A DNA stretch of 64,000 nucleotides from the NCBI GenBank assembly GCA_963931865.1, contig OZ007512.1, positions 12,842,756 to 12,906,755 of the forward strand. The letters are read 5' to 3'. Under the pieces are notes generated by a model, which was given only the letters and a program-made list of their open reading frames with translations, was not told where the DNA came from and searched no databases. Shown piece after piece: positions 25,401-35,299 of the stretch; within the stretch, counting starts at the first letter, position 1; each line of letters begins with the position of its first letter. Source of the stretch: Axinella damicornis. Lineage: Eukaryota; Porifera; Demospongiae; Axinellida; Axinellidae. A program made the position numbers and the translations under genes.

Positions 25401-28400
25401 TGCAACAATGTTGATTAATTAGTACACAGGAAGTGACATCAGCGGAAAATGGTCCATTGTTACAAGAGTCAGGTGCAATATTATGTTGGGTGAAGGAACT
25501 CACGTCTGAATGAGTTGGTTCCATTTGACGGTTGCAAGGACGTGCATTGCTGCATTCCTATACAGGGAGAGTATAGAGGCATTTTTTTAATGATCACATG
25601 CACGGATACATACAGTAGCAAAGATGCTAATTCAGAGGTATACCCGGATTAGTATAGTACACTAACTGATGAGAATTAACATTGATGTCAATTATTATAC
25701 TGTAATAAACTACAGGGTTTCTGTTGCTATGGCAATAGTTGGTTGCCATGCATCTGTGATGTACAACGTCTGGTCTCAGCATAAGATTTACATATTGAAA
25801 CCTACGTACACAAATCTTCCATTGAAAGTTGCTGCAGTGGAGGTATGTGTGGTGCAAATGGTTAAAGCCGCACTAAGACACCATACATTATGGTGTGAGT
25901 AAGAAAGATCGACTCGATTTCTGTGCATTTGCAGGTATAGTCCGGTTCCAAATATGGATGATTTTAGACCATCTATAATCATCCAAAAATGGATGATTAT
26001 TGCAGACCATGCAAAAATCATCCAAATTTGGATGATTTTAGCTTCTTGTTCTCTATAGGGAACCAATATGTTCAATAATCATCCATTTTCGGATGATTCA
26101 TGCCATCCATTATTGGATGATTTATTACACTGTAATCAAACATCCAATTTTGGATGATTCATGCCATCCATTATTGGATGATTTATTACACTGTAAAGAA
26201 GCATCCATTTTTGGATGATTCATGCCATCCATTATTGGATGATTTATTACACTGTAAGGAAGCATCCATTTTTGGATGATTCATGCCATCCATTATTGGA
26301 TGATTTATTACACTGTAATCAAACATCCAATTTTGGATGATTCATGCCATCCATTATTGGATGATTTATTACACTGTAAAAAAGCATCCATTTTTGGATG
26401 ATTCATGCCATCCATTATTGGATGATTTATTACACTGTAAGGAAGCATCCATTTTTGGATGATTCATGCCACCGTCTTCGAATGGTGCTACTGTGAGTTC
26501 TTTCAGGTATTGTATGAGAGAACGGACATCTGCAGGTAAGCTTTGGCCATAGAAGCACTTGATGATAAAGCTGGCAAGAACAGGAGCATGCTCTTGGAGC
26601 AATTTGAGCTTCTCCCTTCGCGATGGCTGTGTGATGTCGACTCCAGAAGCTATGGCATCTATGATAGCAAGGACCTCATCATTTCCGGCAACTTGAAGGA
26701 GGCCACAGACTGGAGTGTTGCAAGAGAGCTCAGAGAGGAATTCCCTAAATGCTTGTGGTGAAGAATGGCACTTTGACTCCAAAAATGGATGCTTAATTAC
26801 AGTGTAATAAATCATCCAATAATGGATGGCATGAATCATCCAAAAATGGATGTTTGATTACAGTGTAATAAATCATCCAATAATGGATGGCATGAATCAT
26901 CCAAAAATGGATGCTTAATTACAGTGTAATAAATCATCCAATAATGGATGGCATGAATCATCCAAAAATGGATGTTTGATTACAGTGTAATAAATCATCC
27001 AATAATGGATGGCATGAATCATCCAAAAATGGATGCTTAATTACAGTGTAATAAATCATCCAATAATGGATGGCATGAATCATCCAAAAATGGATGCTTC
27101 CTTACAGTGTAATAAATCATCCAATAATGGATGGCATGAATCATCCAAAAATGGATGTTTGATTACAGCGTAATAAATCATCCAATAATGGATGGCATGA
27201 ATCATCCAAAAATGGATGCTTCCTTACAGTGTAATAAATCATCCAATAATGGATGGCATGAATCATCCAAAATTGGATGTTTGATTACAGTGTAATAAAT
27301 CATCCAATAATGGATGGCGTGAATCATCCGAAATTGGATGATTATTGAACATATGGTTCCCTATAGAGAACAAGAAGCTAAAATCATCCAAATTTGGATG
27401 ATTTTGCATGGTATGCAATTATCATCCATTTTTGGATGATTATAGATGGTCTAAAATCATCCATTTTTGGAATCGGAACATACCTCGCATTTGAGGATCT
27501 GGTTCGATGCTTTAACCTACGTAATTGTGTAGGTATGTCTCATCTATATGCTACTATTTGCAGTAAGCAGAAAGTCGAGAACGAGGCAACATATAATACA
27601 CAAGTGTAAAAAACATTGAAAATGTATGGAGATGTAGGGATAGCAGAACAGCAAAAAGTAAGAAAACAAGCAGGGATGATGACATAAAACAGTTCAGTAT
27701 ACAACACCCTACATACTTTTCTCATTATACAAGTATTACATATGGAAAGATACGTATGTAAGATGGGGTTGTATACTGAACTGTTTATGTCATCATCCCT
27801 GCTTCTTTTGCTGTTCTGCTATCACTAAATCTCCATACATTTTCAACACTTGTTAGCATATATTGCGTGTCCGCTCTATCCCTACATATAGACTCTACTG
27901 AGACTATGATACGTTATATATATATTTAATTACCGGTACACTGCAAAAACAACATGTTTGTTTTAACCAAGAGTTTGGTAACCTCAGTTGCAGTTCAGTC
28001 ATAGGATCCGTCAGGTGACCATGCCTGACCTGTTTGTAGCTACCGATATGACATTGTACTGTCAAACCTTGCAGCTGTGAGTTGTTTATCACAAGGACAC
28101 GTGCATGTTACTTTAACCATTACTCTACAATCTATATAGCTAGCTATGCATACTGCATGTGGAAACCCTACAGTTTGCCATCCCATGACTTGCCTGCAGC
28201 TGTCAGTTGTGAGTATTGCATGCACATGCAACAGTTATGATCAGCAGATGCATCCCATGACTAGCTAGATATGAGCTGCAACTGAGGTGGCTAAATTTGG
28301 TTAAAACAACCATGGTATTTGTACAGTGATGTATGCAGTTTGCTTTCTGCGCCCGTATACCAATTGTAATATGGGGAATAGGTCTGCTGTTTACACACAC

Positions 28401-30924
28401 TGCTGTCTTGTCAGCACCATTACTGGACAGCCCATCAACATCAACACATAACGATATATAGCAGGCTGATGAATGATCACAATGAATGTGTTAGCCATGT
28501 TTTACAGCTCTACATTTCCCTCCCTATACGTATAATTATGTGAACACATCAAGTTAACAGGAAGTAACCCAGGTGTGAGATACATGAGTGAATCAGGAGA
28601 AACAACTTGGACACCTGTGGTGAATCGAAGGAATAGGAGAAGGGCTCGACTTGCTGACCCAGGTTCTGACAGTAGTGACCAGAGGAATAAATTGCAGTCT
28701 ACCATCAAGACTGCTCGAGATGTGACCTACCAATGCTGTGGAGGAGTGCCTGGTTTGAAGATACGGAAGGACTGTACATCAAGCAGCATCTCGTGGGTCC
28801 CAATTGCTGCCACACCAGTTGCCTCGCGAACTAGATCCAGAGCTAGACCACAATAATTATGTGATTTCTGGGTACATGCCTCGTATTAGCATATGATGCT
28901 ATTGTATGTATCCTTGCACTATTGCAGAATTATTATAGAAAAATAAAATGGAACGTTAGGCACAAATCCCAGTTTGCACCCCCCAGAGTAGGAGTCCTTG
29001 CAAAGGTCAGGTGTTTTTCAAATTTGAGGCACTTGTGGGTATGATTTTTACACAATTTGGGCAATTTCCCACATCTGATGTACATACTATCTTACTTGAT
29101 GCGTTTATAACCCTTGCACTGGTCATGTACCTGATGTAGGCGTCCTTGTCACCTGCTGGTTGCCATGGAGATGTAATCACTACGTTAGTGCGTATAGGCA
29201 ATGGATTCAGACGGTCCAGGAAGTCCTGCTGCATTGAGAACTGGGACAGAGAGGGGGATGGAGAGGGGGGATGGAGAGGGGGGGTGATAGACTAGGCCCG
29301 CGTTTGCATGGTAGACCACGGCGATTGAGCAATGAGGAGAGAATACAACTGACGACTGACAACTGACCACTATACACAGCTTACAGGTGCTTTAAATACT
29401 CCTACAAAACCAGATGATCTAACAGTATAGTCTAGCACAACATCCTCAACAGAACCACACAGGGAAACCAAAGGGAACATTCAACTCAAAGATGGAAAAG
29501 AGGTGTCAACGAAAACATTCCTGTCAGCATAAAAAACCACTACATCCTGTGAGTACAAATCCAAACTACAACCAAATAAGAGCATGCAAATAACCAGTCC
29601 ATTACAGGGGGATGGAGTGTGGAGCAGTGTGGGTAGGATGGAGAGGGGGGATGGAGTGTGGAGCAGTGTGGGTAGGAAGGAGAGGGGAGATGGAGTATGG
29701 AGCAGTGTGGGTAGGATGGAGAGGGGAGATGGAGTGTGGAGCAGTGTGGGTAGGATGGAGAGGGGGGATGGAGTGTGGAGCAGTGTTGGTAGGATGGAGA
29801 GGGGGGATGGAGTGTGGAGCAGTGTGGGTAGGATGGCGAGGGGGGATGGAGTGTGGAGCAGTGTGGGTAGGATGGAGAGGGGAGATGGAGTGTGGAGCAG
29901 TGTGGGTAGGATGGAGAGGGGAGATGGAGTATGGAGCAGTGTTGGTAGGATGGAGAGGGGGGATGGAGTGTGGAGCAGTGTGGGTAGGATGGAGAGGGGA
30001 GATGGAGTGTGGAGCAGTGTGGGTAGGATGGAGAGGGGGGATGGAGTGTGGAGCAGTGTTGGTAGGATGGAGAGGGGGGATGGAGTGTGGAGCAGTGTGG
30101 GTAGGATGGAAAGGGGAGATGGAGTGTGGAGCAGTGTGGGTAGGATGGAGAGGGGGGATGGAGTGTGGAGCAGTGTTGGTAGGATGGCGAGGGGGATGGA
30201 GTGTGGAGCAGTGTTGGTAGGATGGAGAGGGGGATGGAGTGTGGAGCAGTGTGGGTAGGATGGAGAGGGGGGATGGAGTGTGGAGCAGTGTGGGTAGGAT
30301 GGAGAGGGGGAATGGAGTGTTGCTAGCTCAGTAAGTATATATAGTTAGTTGGCTGGCAGGTAGGCAAGTAGAAGGTTGAGATTAATTTACAATGTTTCAC
30401 TATTCTAAGACAACCCTCCCACCTACCCAAACGTCATTATTCCGTGCTCTATCCAGCAAAGCCTGCTGCAGCTTCTCCCCAACTCCTCCCTCCCTCCCAA
30501 ACTCCTCAACTGCTGCCTTTGTCTTTTCCAGCTCTTCAATTGAAAGCAGAGGCTGGAAAATGGAATGATAGAGATGACATACACAATGGGGGAGAGTGTA
30601 GTTATGCTAACTTGGTGCAAGGTTTCTTGTGTTAACCCATAACATTCACATGCATGTACCAAACTCTCCACTAATGGACTGCTAAACTCTGCATACATAC
30701 CTCGACAGTAGCAATGTAATTCTGTAGGCTCTGGTGCAAGGGTGGTACTGGAAGCTTAGGTAGGGAAGCCTGGTAGCGGTACATCTGTCCAGGCTTGTAC
30801 CTCTCCTTCCACTCCGGTGGGAGTCGTGGAAACTGGACCCTGACTGCTCCGTCCCCCTCCCCCGGATGGCCCTGGCTGCGATGGTAGGAGGATGACAGTG
30901 CCCGCAGAGAAGACGTGGACACCA
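13973..30924 (-). CDS. CRAT: CrAT2: complete carnitine O-acyltransferase (CRAT-like), 14 visible exons
   Basis: Carnitine acyltransferase on the minus strand. Exons: 30701-30924, 30427-30552, 29131-29240, 25504-25557, 23964-24123, 22660-22846, 22019-22227, 19680-19786, 19303-19434, 17833-17955, 17254-17392, 16758-16820, 15376-15513 and 13973-14188 (stop TAG). I followed splice phase through every junction: exons 2-14 give 587 codons plus stop with no break, and exon 1 adds about 75 residues, close to the family size of about 620. Key residues: catalytic His in LDHAPADG (exon 8); FGKNLIKSFLLSPDGFIQ (exon 10); DRH in AISGQAMDRHL (exon 13), whose Arg marks carnitine rather than choline enzymes; TTSQ, equivalent to the STS motif; and GYGVCYN (exon 14). 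It ends in KTLT, so no peroxisomal C-terminal signal. Acetyl- versus medium-chain preference cannot be read safely. The initiator Met is probably on an unseen upstream exon. Confidence 0.92.
14392..14648. repeat. Direct tandem duplication, ~125-bp unit
   Basis: Two adjacent copies (from TAGCTGCAAGTACGAGTGTG) each containing one CTCGTGCCCAG/CTGGGAACGAG foldback, in the CrAT2 intron between exons 13 and 14. Copied at 53607-53863. Confidence 0.85.
14792..15290 (-). mobile_element. Dispersed element carrying ATG plus splice-donor modules (copy a)
   Basis: Ends carry ACTCCTGGTA in inverted orientation. Read on the minus strand it has two similar modules, each with an ATGGCGGCC-type start followed shortly by a GGTGAGT donor. 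Related to 18110-18738, in the opposite orientation. Copied at 54007-54505. Confidence 0.55.
15504..16125. repeat. Minisatellite, 45-bp unit containing the CrAT2 exon 13 acceptor
   Basis: Units AGAGTAGCTACTAAGATTGC... repeat about seven times, two next to exon 13 and about five beyond the nested MITE. On the minus strand each unit contains CCATCCACAAG|GCAATCT, the exon 13 acceptor with the first exon bases. CrAT3 has a single unit (39620-39672). Confidence 0.9.
15583..15926. mobile_element. MITE nested in the 45-bp minisatellite of CrAT2
   Basis: Interrupts the tandem array at 15504-16125. Contains inverted arms (TTTAGATACCA, CAGTGCATTACGGG, GGGCAATCTAGTTAACGGTC) and repeated TAATGCAC hairpins. 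Copied at 54798-55141. Confidence 0.65.
17990..18046. repeat. (TG)n microsatellite, CrAT2
   Basis: Upstream of the exon 10 acceptor. Confidence 0.95.
18110..18738 (+). mobile_element. Dispersed element carrying ATG plus splice-donor modules (copy b)
   Basis: Same family as 14792-15290, on the plus strand, in the CrAT2 intron between exons 9 and 10. Modules near 18375-18425 and 18540-18590. Copied at 57331-57959. Confidence 0.55.
19561..19600. repeat. (AC)n microsatellite, CrAT2
   Basis: Between exons 8 and 9. Confidence 0.95.
19847..19890. repeat. 44-bp perfect palindrome in a CrAT2 intron
   Basis: AACTGAAAATTAACTGCTGT and its complement; also in CrAT4 (59525-59568). CrAT1 and CrAT3 have one arm. 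Confidence 0.85.
20006..20388. mobile_element. MITE with CTCGTTCCCAGACCCC ends in a CrAT2 intron
   Basis: Ends TAGTCTCGTTCCCAGACCCC in inverted orientation; flanked by TATCAGAGA and TATCAAAGA, a 9-bp target duplication with one mismatch. CrAT4 has the empty site at about 59690. Confidence 0.75.
21466..21755. mobile_element. 290-bp foldback MITE in a CrAT2 intron
   Basis: Ends ACTAGTGGCAAAAAATTTT in inverted orientation with long arms (GGAATTATTCCACTCCTCG, AGGCATTTCTCC). Shared with CrAT4 (60760-61048), absent from CrAT1 and CrAT3, so older than the block duplication. Confidence 0.75.
22467..22498. repeat. Poly-G run of 32
   Basis: In the CrAT2 intron between exons 6 and 7; matches 61760-61795. 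Confidence 0.95.
24253..24530. mobile_element. MITE with TTATACCATACTTAGGCTA ends
   Basis: Perfect 25-bp inverted ends (TTATACCATACTTAGGCTA...) around about 230 bp including a GC-rich CGCGGCCGGCCGCGCGCG block. Absent from CrAT1, CrAT3 and CrAT4. Confidence 0.75.
24539..24707. mobile_element. Adjacent hairpin MITE with TATCCCTGGCCAGCGGGATG ends
   Basis: About 170-bp foldback with long arms (TATCCCTGGCCAGCGG, then GGTCAGTGCTT, then GCCGAGG-type centre), directly next to the preceding element. Absent from the other CrAT copies. Confidence 0.7.
25056..25455. mobile_element. 400-bp foldback MITE in a CrAT2 intron
   Basis: Nearly full-length inverted repeat (ends GACCATTTTCC, centre GGGGGGGCAACTTTTGCCCC at about 25250). 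CrAT1, CrAT3 and CrAT4 have the empty site (GCAATTGTTAC). Confidence 0.75.
25932..27486. mobile_element. Foldback (hAT-like?) element with ~61-bp subrepeats and a unique core
   Basis: A 1.55-kb inverted structure in the CrAT2 intron between exons 3 and 4. The ends read CAGGTATAGTCCG and, reversed, GAGGTATGTTCCG, and are flanked by GCATTTG on both sides, a 7-8-bp target duplication. Long arms consist of about 61-bp tandem units (CATCCATTTTTGGATGATT... TTATTACACTGTAA), about 6-7 units left and 9 right, in opposite orientation. A unique core (about 26470-26785) separates them. CrAT1 and CrAT3 have the empty site. The 8-bp-type duplication and CAGG-like end would fit a non-autonomous hAT element (inference). 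Confidence 0.8.
26369..26839 (-). CDS. Protein-like open frame inside the foldback element core
   Basis: Only the middle part (about 26470-26785) is unique sequence; the ends of the frame run into the subrepeats. The core encodes about 100 residues with amphipathic helical character (FREFLSELSCNTPVCGLLQV, DEVLAIIDAIASGV, LPADVRSLIQYLKEL). I do not recognise the family. It could be a captured host exon or a relic of the element's own protein; no start or splice signals are convincing. Confidence 0.35.
   Translation of the reverse strand: MIHAIHYWMIYYTVIKHPFLESKCHSSPQAFREFLSELSCNTPVCGLLQVAGNDEVLAIIDAIASGVDITQPSRREKLKLLQEHAPVLASFIIKCFYGQSLPADVRSLIQYLKELTVAPFEDGGMNHPKMDASLQCNKSSNNGWHESSKNGCFFTV
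27606..27849. mobile_element. Foldback element (family 1, copy c) in a CrAT2 intron
   Basis: Arms share AACAAGCAGGGATGATGACA and GTTCAGTATACAACACC with copy b at the matching intron position, so present before the older duplication. Confidence 0.65.
28554..28945 (+). mobile_element. Insertion with a basic 93-codon open frame in a CrAT2 intron
   Basis: Absent from CrAT1 at the matching site (near 8756). Holds an open frame at 28575-28856 (MRYMSESGETTWTPV..., basic NRRNRRRARL, ending PVASRTRSRARPQ) and ends in an A-rich tail. Possibly a retroelement fragment; the protein family is not recognised. Confidence 0.4.
29609..30320. repeat. Minisatellite, 39-bp unit, CrAT2 copy, about 18 units
   Basis: Expanded relative of the 9075-9372 array upstream of CrAT2 exon 3, interrupted from the exon by a roughly 315-bp insertion (29291-29607). 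The 202-224-codon open frames across it are repeat artefacts. Confidence 0.9.
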
Positions 30925-31116
30925 CTGCATGAGGTGTGTGGAGTGTCGCGGGGTTACAAAACCCACTTTCCGGTGAGTTGTGACATTTGAGCTTATGGAA
31001 TATGTATGACCACACCACTTTAAAAGACCGGTGTTGCATGCCAAACATCACATGCTGATCACGAGCGGTCTTGACGTCATGGCATTCATAAAATGGGTCT
31101 GTTTGCGCATGCTACC

Positions 31117-31194
31117 AGTGTCCCTCACAAATGTCCAGTAAAAGCTCCACAAATTTGTGGAGCTTTTACTGGACATTAATTTGTGAGGGACACT
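31117..31194. repeat. 78-bp palindrome upstream of CrAT2
   Basis: Arms AGTGTCCCTCACAAA and GTCCAGTAAAAGCTCCACAA. The matching points near CrAT1 (10290) and CrAT3 (49515) have only one arm. Confidence 0.9.
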
Positions 31195-32699
31195 AAACAA
31201 GGTATGTGTTTGTTATCGGCAGAGCATTTCACTTTGTGCACATCTCTTAGGCTGCAATTCCTGGTTCGGATAAACAATGGAGCTATAATTGCAAAATACC
31301 ATTTGGTTAATGTTGACATAATATATGTTGACATATAATAGCTACAGATGCAAAGCTTTTGCTTATACGGAAGTGTATGGAGAGGATGAGGGCTATCCAA
31401 CATGATGTCAAGTAGTCTCGTGCCCAGACGTCCACGCCCACCGGCGTGAAGGGCTGGGCACGAGACTAGATGTCTAGGTCTTACATATCATAGCAAAATC
31501 AGGTTGATATTTTTTTCCTACATCATCTGCAAACCATTCGCGGACTATATATCCACCAAGTGAACTTTGCAAGACTGCTTATACCGATTTCACATGTGCA
31601 CGTCCTGTCTCCTAGTTCCTCTTCAACACAAGAGTACACAACTCACCTCCATTTAATAGGCTGAAGGGTCTCTTCCTGTTAACTTTACCAACTTATAGTC
31701 AGCCTTCAGGGAGGCAGTCAGTGCACAGTGGTGGCATGTACAGTTGGAAAACTTATCTCTAGATCTCTCAGCACCAATATCATTTCCATGGTACTCATAT
31801 CACATCAGAGTGGTTTGATTTAATCAGTCTAACAGTCATCACTATACTCAACTCATTTTTAAACTTATTATTTTTGTGGATTTCCTGCAACTCATTTTTA
31901 AGTTATATACTCACCTACAGCGTATACCTCACTGTGTATCCATGTGATGGCCATAACTGGCTCATGCAATGCTGATTAAATTATCATAATCAGTATTAGG
32001 CAAGTCACGGTGGGAGCCCCAATTACAGCAGATAGCATGATCTTTGCACTCTCCAGGCAAGGAGGAACACATATGCATGGCTAGCTATGCAAGTGGCTAG
32101 AAGCCCCGCGTGCACTGGAACTGGGGGGCACATGAAGGTTTACTGTCTGGCACTGTGCAAAGATGATCGTCCCTCAGACCACGACCGCTGTCCATACCGC
32201 AAAACTCATACTTATATACTTATATGGCGACAGCCTCACCTCTCCTGATATGCTTAGACAGACAGGATAGTCTCCAAAGCATCGTTGCGTGCACCTAAAT
32301 CGCTTCCGAAGACGAATGCAAGGCCTCGACCTCCGGTCAATTAAAATAATTTTCTAATTTTCGGAAATATAGAATAAGCGATTGATCATCGGATCCAGAT
32401 CCGCAGCGCAGACGGACGAAGGTACGACATGTACTCGGACGCGCACGCGTTAGTGCCGAGCGCGTATATTACCGGAAGTGGGCGGGACCTTCAGTGGATA
32501 CCATCATGAATTTGGCTTTTACTTTGAAAGTTTGGTGATTCTACGGACGTTGAAAAATACGTATAAATACGATGTTTACACACGCTTGTACGAAGATACC
32601 TGTGCGATTTCTACTTGAACGTGAGTCAATGTACGGCCGTTAAGCAGTCTAATCTCAACTTCCACCCGAAAGCGTTTTAGCTAGCTACTCTCCTTTTTG
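31195..32699. other. Diverged copy of the CrAT/BBOX spacer, left of the LINE
   Basis: 31200-32320 matches 10340-11310 with many changes and lacks the AAGGGGG MITE. 32340-32700 has no match in the window; it is partly GC-rich, and I see no gene in it. Confidence 0.6.
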
Positions 32700-34705
32700 A
32701 CCGAAGCATTATTATGAAATCAAACAAGTCACCTGGGGTAGATGGCCTCCCCACCACTATCTTCAAATCGGCTAGTGACCCACTCATGAACCTGCTGGTA
32801 TCCTTATACAACCAAGTGTTGAAGACGGGTCAATATCCCAGTGAGTGGTGCATGGGACTAATCAAGCCTATACACAAGAGGGGAGAAAAGAAAGACCCGA
32901 ATAACTATAGAGGAATTACACTGCTAAATGTAATGGGAAAGATTTTCTCTGCAGTCATAAAGGAAAGTACACTACTGGGCTGAATTGAATGGGCTCTTAA
33001 ACGAATCCCAGTTTGGTTTTAGACCAGGACATAAGACCGCTGACCCTATATTCATCCTTCACACAGCTATACAAGTATAGGTTTCACACGGAAGTCTCGC
33101 ACATTTGCCTGCTTTGTGGACTTCCAAAAAGCTTTCGACTCAGTGGAACATCGCCTACTGTGGCAAAAGCTGGCAGACAGTGGGATAAGTAACAAACTGC
33201 TGCATCTATTGCAAAGCATGTATGGCAATGCATCATAAGCGCTGTTGTTAAATGGCCGCATTTCCCCTGTTTTTCCCTGCAAGAGAGGAGTTAGACAGGG
33301 TTGCAACCTAAGCCCTTTACTTTTCTGCCTATATGTAGCAGACCTTGAGCAAACTCTGCGAAATGAACTGTCACCTTAGTACATACAAGATTACCCCTAC
33401 TAATGTTCGCAGATGACCTGGTACTATTGGCAGATAGCCACACTGGCCTCCAGAGATCTCTGGACATCCTGGCAGAATATTGCCACAAATGGCACATCCA
33501 AGTGAACCAAGAGAAAACGAAAGTAGTGGTGTTCTCAAGAAGTAGATACCCACAGAACCACAGTTTTTCTATCAACGAATCTATCCTTGAAATTACCAAC
33601 GAATATAAATATCTGGGGCTGTTATTACAGCGTAATGGTACTTACAAGAAAGCAGCAACCACCCTGGCCGGCCAAGCAAATAAAGCACTATTCTCGCTTA
33701 TGAGTAAAGCATCTCACCTCCACTACCCCAAGCCTGCTCTTCTTGGCCACTTATTTGATTCTCTAGTGAGACCCATTTTAGAATATGCCAGCGAGATCTG
33801 GGGTGGAAATCCTGTGAAGGAAATTGAACAGGTTCACCGACGATTTTGCAAGTTTGCACTTGGTCTCCCACAATCTGCCACAAACCTAGCAATTTATGGT
33901 GAGCTGGGAAGGTTCCCACTGGAAATCCGCAGGAAGGCTATTGTAATCAAATTTTGGCTGAGGCTTGCTACTAACTGGGAGATATCACCCCTGCTGAAAG
34001 AAACATATCTACTTCTCTCCTCTCTTCCATCAGCCAAGTCATGGCTGAGCCAGATTAAAAACCTGCTAGATCGTACAGGCTTTGGCAATGTGTGGCTGAA
34101 CCCAAGTAGTATTGACCCAACAGGCTTCATCTCAGACTTCTCTCTGAGATGTGAAGATCAATATAGACAATCTTGGGAGGGGGAGCTCAATGCCTCCTCC
34201 GGGAAACTGAGAACTTACCGTTTATTTAAGAAAGAATTCTCCTGTGAAGCGTATTTGAATCTACCTCCCTACTTTCGAGTGCCAATTACAAAACTTAGAA
34301 CAAGTGCCCACCCATTAAGAATTGAGACCGGACGTTATGCCCTCCCCACCCCTTTGCCAGTAGAACAACGGACCTGCTGGTTTTGTACCAATCAGGTTGA
34401 GGATGAACCTCATTTCCTCATTGCCTGCAAACTCTATGACAACAGCAATGCAAGAGGTGTGCTATTCGATCGATGCTCAATTCTGAACCCAGCATTCTCC
34501 ACCATGACAGATACAGATAAAATGATCTTTATATTCCAAAGTAATGATAGTAATGTATTTAAACATTAATTTTAGGATACTATATTAGTTATGCATTGAA
34601 TATCCAAAGCACTCCAGTCAATTGTATAATCCTCCGTATTTTGACTACTGGGCCCTCCTGGCCTCTATTGTCATTAAAATTATTATTATTATTATTATTT
34701 ATTGC
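32700..34705 (+). mobile_element. 5'-truncated, decayed non-LTR retrotransposon (reverse transcriptase)
   Basis: Reverse transcriptase motifs occur in order but in changing frames: SPGVDGLPTTIF and NNYRGITLLNVMGKIFS (32714-32983), FGFRPGHKTA and CFVDFQKAFDS (about 33005-33140), GVRQGCNLSPLLFCLYVADLE-like (about 33287-33350), and FADDLVLLAD at the start of a 388-codon open frame (33403-34569). That frame ends with a CWFC...H...C zinc-finger-like segment. It finishes in an (ATT)n tail near 34680-34703. No endonuclease domain is seen upstream, so the copy is 5'-truncated. Frameshifts and a stop near 33238 make it inactive. Clade not assigned. It sits in the CrAT2-BBOX remnant spacer and is absent from the two other spacers. 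Confidence 0.85.
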
Positions 34706-34911
34706 GATGTGTATATTGGTCCGGCAGGAAGTACATACTTTAGGTATAGGTACCGGAAACGCGCGCGCATCTAGAACCGGCCCTGGCCCTAATATACCCT
34801 AACCCATTGCCCTACTTCAACTATCCACTTCGTATTTATTGCAGAGTCAAATTACAAGGAGAGACTAAGTGTAAGTTCGAAGTTCACTGCGCGGCGCCGC
34901 CGGCCGCGCAT

Positions 34912-35237
34912 AAATGAATTCCATTTCGTAATGGAGTGCCCTGCTCTAGAAGATCTGAGATATCACTTTTTTAGCTGTTTATCTTATTTGGATGATTCAT
35001 TTACCCCCCTCCCCCTTATCGGCAAATTTAAATATATTCTTTGTGCGACTAAACATAGTGGTATAATAAGTAAAAATCTATATAACATGTATAAAGCTAG
35101 ATGCAGGCTCTTAAATATTTAATCGGTTTGTAAACTGTTACCAATTTTTTGTACTAGTCTAGTGACTCATAGGCCTAATCAGGCCGGGCATTTTGTAATG
35201 CGTGTCACTCAAATAAATATTTCATTCATTCATTCAT
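34912..35237 (+). mobile_element. LINE 3' fragment with (CATT)n tail, inserted in the conserved promoter block
   Basis: About 326 bp holding a short open frame (ECPALEDLRYHFF...) typical of a LINE C-terminus, then a 3' part and a (CATT)n tail. The paralogous spacers at 11520 and 50757 show the uninterrupted site, which fixes both ends. Probably a severely 5'-truncated LINE insertion. Confidence 0.75.
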
Positions 35238-35299
35238 ATCGATGACGTAATCGCTAACGTATTTTATATCTATCTATAGATCTATAATCTAATATCGCG

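Noticed and set aside
29584..30258. 224- and 202-codon open frames
   Set aside because: They read a 39-bp minisatellite whose unit is a multiple of three; no gene features.
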